A DNA stretch of 64,000 bases from Xanthostigma xanthostigma (Eukaryota > Arthropoda > Insecta > Raphidioptera > Raphidiidae): NCBI GenBank assembly GCA_963575645.1, contig OY754464.1, positions 47,358,192 to 47,422,191 on the forward strand, written 5' to 3'. The notes beneath the pieces are model-generated. The model had not been told where the DNA came from, ran no database searches, and was given only the letters and a program-made list of their open reading frames with translations. The position numbers were made by a program, and so were the translations under genes. Below, in pieces: positions 23,597-64,000 of this stretch. Each line of letters starts with the position of its first letter. Positions within the stretch are counted from its first letter, which is position 1.

Positions 23597-25307
23597 GGAC
23601 GTAGTCTGGTGTTCGGGTTTCGGAAAATCGAATTTATTTTTTTTTATATTTTTAGTAAGTATAATATATGTATTAAGAAAATATACTGTAAAAATTTTAG
23701 ACCGAAATATTAAATATTTACAAAGCTATAGCATATAATCGAGAGCAGCAACGGTCTTACGGTAAGACTCTTTATCTATACTCTTACCTCTCAATTGTTA
23801 TCACGTTACCTTTATACCCTCGCAGAGTAGAGCAAAAAAATTAGCAGAAAACGATGCCTTTGAAGAAACGGAAGGTTTACTATACACCAGGCATAGCTGA
23901 TTAGTGTAAATATTCATTTTTATTTTTTTGTAAGAAATCTGAAATCAAAACTTTAAACGCGTTTTTCTCAAAACTACGTTTTTGTAAGCGGCGCGGGTGA
24001 TTGAAACAATAATTGTATACAACCGATTGCTTTCAATTTTGCACAGGGTATTCTACACAGCAATAGCTCCGTCCGGTACTAGAAATACTTAATTATAAAA
24101 AATATTTCTATTTTTTTTAACCGATTTTCAACGATAAAATCACAATTTTCTCGTTGTTTTTTTTAAACCCGCCATTTTGTTATTTATCAATAAAAATGTT
24201 TATTTCTAGTACGGGATAGAGCCACAAGCCTACGAAACAATAACCAATTTATTTTTTATAATTCTGATGACTCCAAGTGTCGTTATCACCCGCGCTACCC
24301 ACCTACCTCCATTTAAAGTTGTGTACTTTAGGTCAGTGCTCCGCAACCTTTTCTCACCTACGACACACCATAAAACTTGCTAGATTTCCGCGGCACACCA
24401 AAAGCTAAAATATATAGGTATTAAATAGATACACAAATATTACAATAATTTTTTTTTTATTTGAAAAGTATACAGCATTATTTTTACGCAATAATAATTA
24501 ATTAATGTGATACCTGCGCTTGTTTGAATGAACACAAACGTTTTATATCCGGCTCGATTTTTGACAGCGCAACCCGAAGTTCTTGGTCAAGACCTTTTAA
24601 GCATGACCGCTTATCATTTTTAAGTAATTAATACAAGAGATGAAAAACTGTACTCACATAAATATATATTTCGTCGAAAATGGAAGTAGTGTTAAGATTG
24701 CTTTGTCGGAAATGCGAGGATATTCTTTTTTACACAATTCAGCAGCACAATTAATAGTAATTATCGTTAATGGTAGAAACTTATTTATTTAACTTTGTAT
24801 TGTTAAAATAGTGACAGCTCTGCACTGTTGCGACGACTGAGGCGACGACCGACTCAGATCGAACGTGCGTTCTACTCATATTAAAATAACAATTGAAAAA
24901 ATTGGTAACAATGTACCAACAAATAAAAATTTTTGAAAAAAATAGTGCTAATTTATTTCAGTTACATTTTAATGATACCAGAATTTTTTGAGCCATAACT
25001 AAGAAATTAAAAATTAATTCTTCAAATTTTGTAAAATGTAATTATTGCAAATTGTAAAATGTCAAATCATTGAATTTGACCGCGGCACACCTGTATCCGG
25101 CTCACGGCACACTGGTTGCGGAGCACTGCTTTAGGTTAAGAAAACAATTATAAAATGGCGTAAAATTAAGCAAAAAAAAATTTTTTTTTCTTAGCTTACG
25201 ATGTCAGTAAAACATGTAACAAAATTGAAATAATTGTACATTATTTTGTTATTAAAAAAAAATCAGAAATAAGGGTTGAAAACGAACCTGAACATAGGAC
25301 TACGTCC
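23597..25307. mobile_element. TTAA-flanked element, interrupted by a hAT element
   Basis: Ends GGACGTAGTCTGGTGTTC and GAACATAGGACTACGTCC are inverted repeats flanked by TTAA (23593-23596, 25308-25311). This is the target preference of piggyBac and Kolobok elements. About 900 bp once the nested hAT copy is removed; no transposase. It ends 400 bp before the Slik start. Confidence 0.85.
24334..25128. mobile_element. Non-autonomous hAT element nested in the TTAA element
   Basis: Ends CAGTGCTCCGCAACC / GGTTGCGGAGCACTG. Perfect 8-bp target duplication CTTTAGGT at 24326-24333 and 25129-25136. GCGGCACACC motifs lie near both ends. 795 bp, no transposase. Confidence 0.93.
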
Positions 25308-25707
25308 TTAAGGTGCGTGTTTTATTAGCACTTGACCGCTTTTTTTAAAATTCTGAATCCATCTATAGATTTTGCCATATTATCGACGGGTAGGTTTTAA
25401 TTGTTAGTGCTGATTTTAGTTGAAAAATAGCACTTATTTTCGTTTACATTATCTAAATTACAGCGACAAATATCCTTAACGATAAACTTGTTTTTATTGC
25501 AGGTGTGTCGGGCATTTATTATACAATGACTATAGCAAAAAATAAAAAAAATGGATGAAAAATTGTTGAACGTTTCGAACTTGAATAAGAATAAGCAAAC
25601 TATTAATTATAGTGAAGTAGTAATAATCAAATGGTGCTAAACAATATTTGAAAGTTTTTAAAAAGTGTAGTGAGTTAACAAAAAAAAAAAAAAACAAACA
25701 TTTCAAA

Positions 25708-59291
<33,584 letters not shown>

Positions 59292-62200
59292 TTTGTTGCA
59301 TTTTTCATATTTAAGGTAATAATTTAATATAATGATTAATTGATTACGAAAAGTCGAAAAACATCATGTCAGTTTCAATCATTTCTACATAACCAAAGAT
59401 AACAAAAAAATACAAAGTTCATGTTCATTTGTAAATGCCTAACGGGTAATAGCCAAACTAAACTTATATTTTATGTCATTAGTGACATCTACCGGTGCTT
59501 CCAGAAATATTGCACAGTGACGTTCTAAATTTTCTTTAGATGATTGATAAATACTTTCCTTCCGTCATGTTGAATAACATTTTCCATTTTTGTGCAAAGA
59601 ATCAGTTTTTCCGTCTTTTGTTGTGTATAAGAATAATTACAGTGTAAACGTTAGGTGATAACAAAACAAATGCTATGGCAAAAAACAAGCATTAGTTTAT
59701 TTGGCAAATTACCTGCTGAATTTCGTACGTTGGCGCTACTAAAATTTAATTCTTAAATACTATGTTGACTCGTTTTAAAAAAACAGGCACAAAACCTTGA
59801 ACTGCAGTTTTACTAATGGTTGAAATTGACTTTCCTCGGACGTGAAATTGCATTTAATATATAATGTTTAAAATCGGACAATTGTATAGAATATTTTTGT
59901 CTCAAAAGTAAATATTATAATCATTATGGCTGTTTGTTCGTACTGCACTGATTAAAATAATTTTTTTCTGTTTTACGTATGTTCGATTTTTATGTTTGTT
60001 CTATATAGCAAAACAAAACTATTTGCTTATACTATTAACCTAAGAGTAATGTCATCGAGTATGATAAAACATGCTTCAGTAGGGTCTAAAGAAAAAAAAA
60101 AAATTAAAACGAACACCAAAACAGAGGCCTCCTGTGCGTAGAATAATTTAATATTTTGTGTCTTTATAGTATTCAGTTGTTAATGTAATGTTACAGCAGT
60201 GGTTAAACAAAATTCTATTATTGATAGTACAAAATGCATGTTCAATGCAATATGTTTACAAAATTTAAATCTTTGATTTTAACGGTCATATAATAATTTT
60301 TAAACGTACTGGAAGTAAAAAATTGAATTATAGAAAAAGATAAAATTTTGTCGTCTTTTTTCCAAAATAAATTATTTTGTTTTTTGTATCGATACCGTTG
60401 ACGATTACGCATTGGTGACACAAATGCAGATGGCGCTGCTCACTCGGCACGTTCTGAGCGTGGCGTGCAGATGCCACGTGTTTTGCTGCTCACTCGGGGC
60501 GTTCCATTTGTTGTACCATGGCAATTTTGAGTTAACGAAATGAGCCAGCGCCTGAGTTACTGAGTTAACGCAAGAAATTTCGCTGATTTACCCATGTCTA
60601 ACTGCATGTTCGCTGGTCAAATTCGCGGACTGTTTGAAACTGATTGTAGCAGTGCTGGCAATTCTAGGATCCTGAAAACTACTAGAACCAAGTTCAAACA
60701 GGATCAGTCCAAAGAGACTGAGGATTTGACCAACAAACACACAGTTTCGACCGAAGAGCTCTGTATTGCCGACACGCTTTGGGAGTTCATAACTTACAAA
60801 CACAATTTATGATGTTAATTGACCGTCAATTAGAAATCGATTGAAGAAATATGCGTAATATGCGGAAACATTTTTTGAAGTACTAAAACGAAATAATTGT
60901 GGGTTTTTTGTGTTCAAACAAAACAAAAATATAAAGAATAGACAATTTTTCAGTCTGCTTTTGTTATAAATATTTTCGTTGTCTAAATTTTTATAGATTT
61001 TATAATTCCGTTGTCGGCAAGCAGTATGATCGTGTGATTTTTAAGATAATTGAAGCAATACTACGTGTATAAATTATTGAAAATAGAACGTTAATATTTT
61101 TGCTGTAAACGCACCGAATTTTCAGGTCGTGTATCTAATTTTTATATTCTTATAAATGAAAAATTAAGCTAAACTTCGGCTTTATGATCAGGGCATATCC
61201 AAGAGTACAAAGTATTCAGAAAATTTCAGGTTAGAATTTAAATGTACGATATCAAAGAGCCGTATCGTTTGTTTCGGTCAAAGATTGTCAGTTTTATGTT
61301 TTTGTTTTGTAAGTCGATGTTTTAGCTAAGACGTTAACATTGAATACCCAATATAAAATATTTTAATACAATCAATTATAGTAAAAGGGTCTGATTTCTT
61401 ACCATCGAGTGTTACATTTTTTATGTATATAATCACAATACATACTAATATATTTTTATTTTTCTTGTGCTGCGTTTCTGGTTCGACTCTACTAAATATA
61501 TTTAAAATAGTATACCAGAAACCATCAACTTACACTTCTGGACATGCCCTAGAGGTGCAAAAAGTGGAATGTGTGGTCATTCTCTCTCTCAGACTAGTAG
61601 AAACAAATTAGGCCACACGCATACTCTATCTTCTAACTGAAAAAAAAAAAAACTACAATGATATATAATGGCGAAGGCATGTCCACTAGTGTACACTAGT
61701 GTACGTCAATGCCAGAAACCGAATATTAGTGGAGCATTTTTTGCTTGACTAGAAAAAAAACAATTCATGACTTATATTTAAAAAAAAAAACACAATCGCT
61801 TGGTTATTAGTATCTAGTCGCAATAAAACAGAAGACTAAATACAAAGGTAAAAACATATTTTGCAAACAAAGTAATATCAAACATTGCATATTATTTAAT
61901 TTAATGTTATAATAATAGAGAAATAACGATTATGTAAAGATGTATATTATTATTATTATTATTATTTTTAACTAAGTTCCATAGTAAATATAATTTTCGA
62001 GTGTTTTCGAAAATTTGTACATACATATCGACTAGATATTTTATAGTGTATTTAGGATATTGTTGGTAATTTTTAATCCTGTTTCAATTGTTTTCGGTAA
62101 TGAACAGACGAAAAACGTGAATGTTGTGTGCAGATTTTCACAAACTCAGAAAGCTTTAATTGTTGGAAAATCAATTTTACTACTTCTGTAAAATGATATG

Positions 62201-64000
62201 AAAGTTTTAATGTATAATTTTCGCGTCGAAAAACTTACATAAAAAATCTATATTAGAATACTCTGATTTTATTCAATTATAATCAGCTGTCAAGTATAAA
62301 AGTGACAATTGTGCATGTATTGTTACCAATTTCATCTCATTCAACATATTTTGTAAACGCATTTTATAACAGTTGCGAAATAACAGCAAGTTATATAATG
62401 CAAACACTGCCACGTACAGTGAATTAGCGTTTTTTTTTTGTCTTTTCATTACGAAATACTATTATTTGTTTGGTTAAGGACACTGAACTGAATATAATAA
62501 TTTAATTAATGGAATAGAAAGAAATGGAGATTTAACTTTTGAAAGATGAAAGTGATAATCGCTTTGCTCAGTATTGGTATGTTTTAAAATTTCATAATAC
62601 AACCGATGTTAAATAAAAAGAACATTCTGTATAAAATTTTAATGGAGAGAAGAAATGCAATGTAATATATTTTATGTGAAAAAATGAGTCAATTGTTTTA
62701 CTTTTGGTGTTGTTCGGAAGACTGTGTGGAATTTGAGTGAACTTGGTAATCTACAAAAATATTTATATCAGATATATATTCGTATATATTTTTCTGCTGT
62801 TCTTAAAAATCAATTATTTCCAAAGTGCTTCTTTAATCTATTGTTTTAACTAATGCAAAATGCATAAAATTCAAAAACACGTTACGTTTTAATACTAATG
62901 CTAGGTTGCAGAAAGTATTGTAATTAGATTTGACAATGACCTTAGATTGTGATCATACAACAAAAGTTTGTATACATGTCGTGAAACTGTCTGTCAAGTA
63001 GAACATTAGATTGTACTCACATAAAAACAAATAGTTGATCTAGATAGAAAGTGATCGCTTTTCAAGCTAAATTTTGATCAAAATGCGTAGAAAAGAGCTC
63101 TGTTGAAGTAGAAATTGCACAAAAAAAAAAAAAATGTTAAGGCAGTTGTTGCATGGTTTGATTTAATGAAAGATTTTAACGAAACTTTAACAATAAGAGA
63201 ACATAAATAGAACTGTACCTACACTTACAAATGTAATCATTGACAGTTTCTGTTGGGTGTGAAAAAAAAAACAAATTATTTTAAATTTTTGAAATATTTC
63301 GTATCAGATTCAGACAGTACCTAATTGAAAATAGTTGGCAAAATCAAAAGTGCACATCCCGCAAGTTTTCCACTGTATAATAAAAATTAAAAAAAAAAAA
63401 CAATTGAAAAAATATTTTTAAAAAATTTAAAGGAATAAATATTTAAAAATTGAAAAAAAGATATGAGAAATATATATAATATAATAATATATAAATATCA
63501 AGTGGAATAAAATCGCTTAGCCATTACTCCACGAAGCATGCTGGATGTGCCAGTGTTATTATGGTATAGAAGTGTAGCACTAATTTTATGGTAATTTACA
63601 CAGTAATTATTATATTGTTTTTTCAAACTATTAGCTGTCAAAAAATAATAAAATAAAAACTGTTTATAAAAATTAAACTACTGAACGCATTTCATTGACT
63701 TTAAATAGGGTTCTACTCTGATAGTAAATAAAGTAAATAAAATATAAACCGAGGCGATCCGACTAAAATTGAGATCTGTAGAGCTCGGACGTACGTACAT
63801 ATGTACAGACCAACCGACAACTGCTATTCGAGATTTTCAATTACAATTTTAGGACTAATTATGAACCTGAATCAATCTAAAAATGGTTCCGTTTTATAGA
63901 ACAGAATCTCCTCTTTTTAAAAAGCTACAATTTGAATGGATTTCGTGCAAATTAACCTAGATATAACTTCTTGTATGAACGAAAGTTAGCTCTGAAGCGC
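59292..64000 (+). other. Slik: 3' UTR and downstream flank of Slik
   Basis: No further gene seen. Very AT-rich with long A and T runs, a (TAT)n microsatellite near 61947-61970 and several AATAAA motifs (for example 61821 and 63719 areas), consistent with a long 3' UTR. 60420-60830 is GC-richer and carries 72- and 71-codon frames on opposite strands with no family likeness. No transposon ends recognised. Confidence 0.45.

Larger units (their letters stand above)
19193..25707. other. Intergenic region between NDUFAF2 and Slik
   Basis: The two genes point away from each other, so both promoters should lie here. No core promoter was recognised. Contents: about 19200-21500 AT-rich with no gene; repeat copies at 21529-21727, 22404-22696 and 22821-23230; and a TTAA element (23597-25307) holding a nested hAT element. 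A frame at 19608-19844 is Lys/Arg-rich and shows no family likeness. Confidence 0.5.

Noticed and set aside
60588-60812. Gene in the GC-richer patch downstream of Slik
   Set aside because: Overlapping frames on both strands, partly inverted-repeat sequence, no recognisable domain.

Overview
The window looks like nuclear DNA from an arthropod, most likely an insect. It is AT-rich, its genes are split by GT-AG introns, and the introns are full of short inverted-repeat DNA transposons. A hemipteran is a guess from gene structure and repeat style; the sequence does not prove it. No bacterial, organellar or viral genes were seen.

Four protein genes can be supported. (1) A PPP1R36-like gene on + (coding 779-8736, six exons, 405 aa predicted). 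(2) Tail to tail with it, 69 bp away, mitochondrial prolyl-tRNA synthetase PARS2 on - (coding 16463 down to 8806, seven exons, 442 aa). (3) Behind that, on -, an intronless NDUFAF2, a complex I assembly factor (19192 down to 18713). (4) After a 6.5-kb repeat-rich gap, a SLK/STK10-type Ste20 kinase, the Slik orthologue, fills the rest of the window on + (coding 25708-59291). It has an N-terminal kinase domain, a long Ser/Thr-rich linker and a long C-terminal coiled coil. Two alternative last exons (56272-56811 and 59130-59291) predict isoforms of 1541 and 1415 aa. Every exon junction given here keeps reading phase. PARS2 and NDUFAF2 are both mitochondrial proteins, but nothing shows they are co-regulated.

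The rest is mobile DNA. Several elements have exact ends and target-site duplications: hAT-type copies (1893-2584, 11383-11814, 24334-25128, probably 9311-10040 and 34732-35280); TTAA-flanked copies (23597-25307, 52587-53010, 55062-55867); long foldback elements (6205-7372, 12620-13961, 45014-47316); and a 6-kb nested element in Slik intron 1 (26203-32167). That 6-kb element has a 7-bp target duplication, and a related repeat at 42402-43019 still shows the unoccupied site. One family with conserved ends (GACGTGATAACGTC at one end, TACAGACAACC at the other) occurs five times with different internal sequence. A perfect 174-bp palindrome (314-487) has arms resembling the ribozyme-bearing repeats of Penelope-like elements, and a Penelope-like reverse transcriptase/endonuclease remnant lies in Slik intron 4.

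No tRNA, rRNA or CRISPR array was identified, apart from one tRNA-like SINE head.
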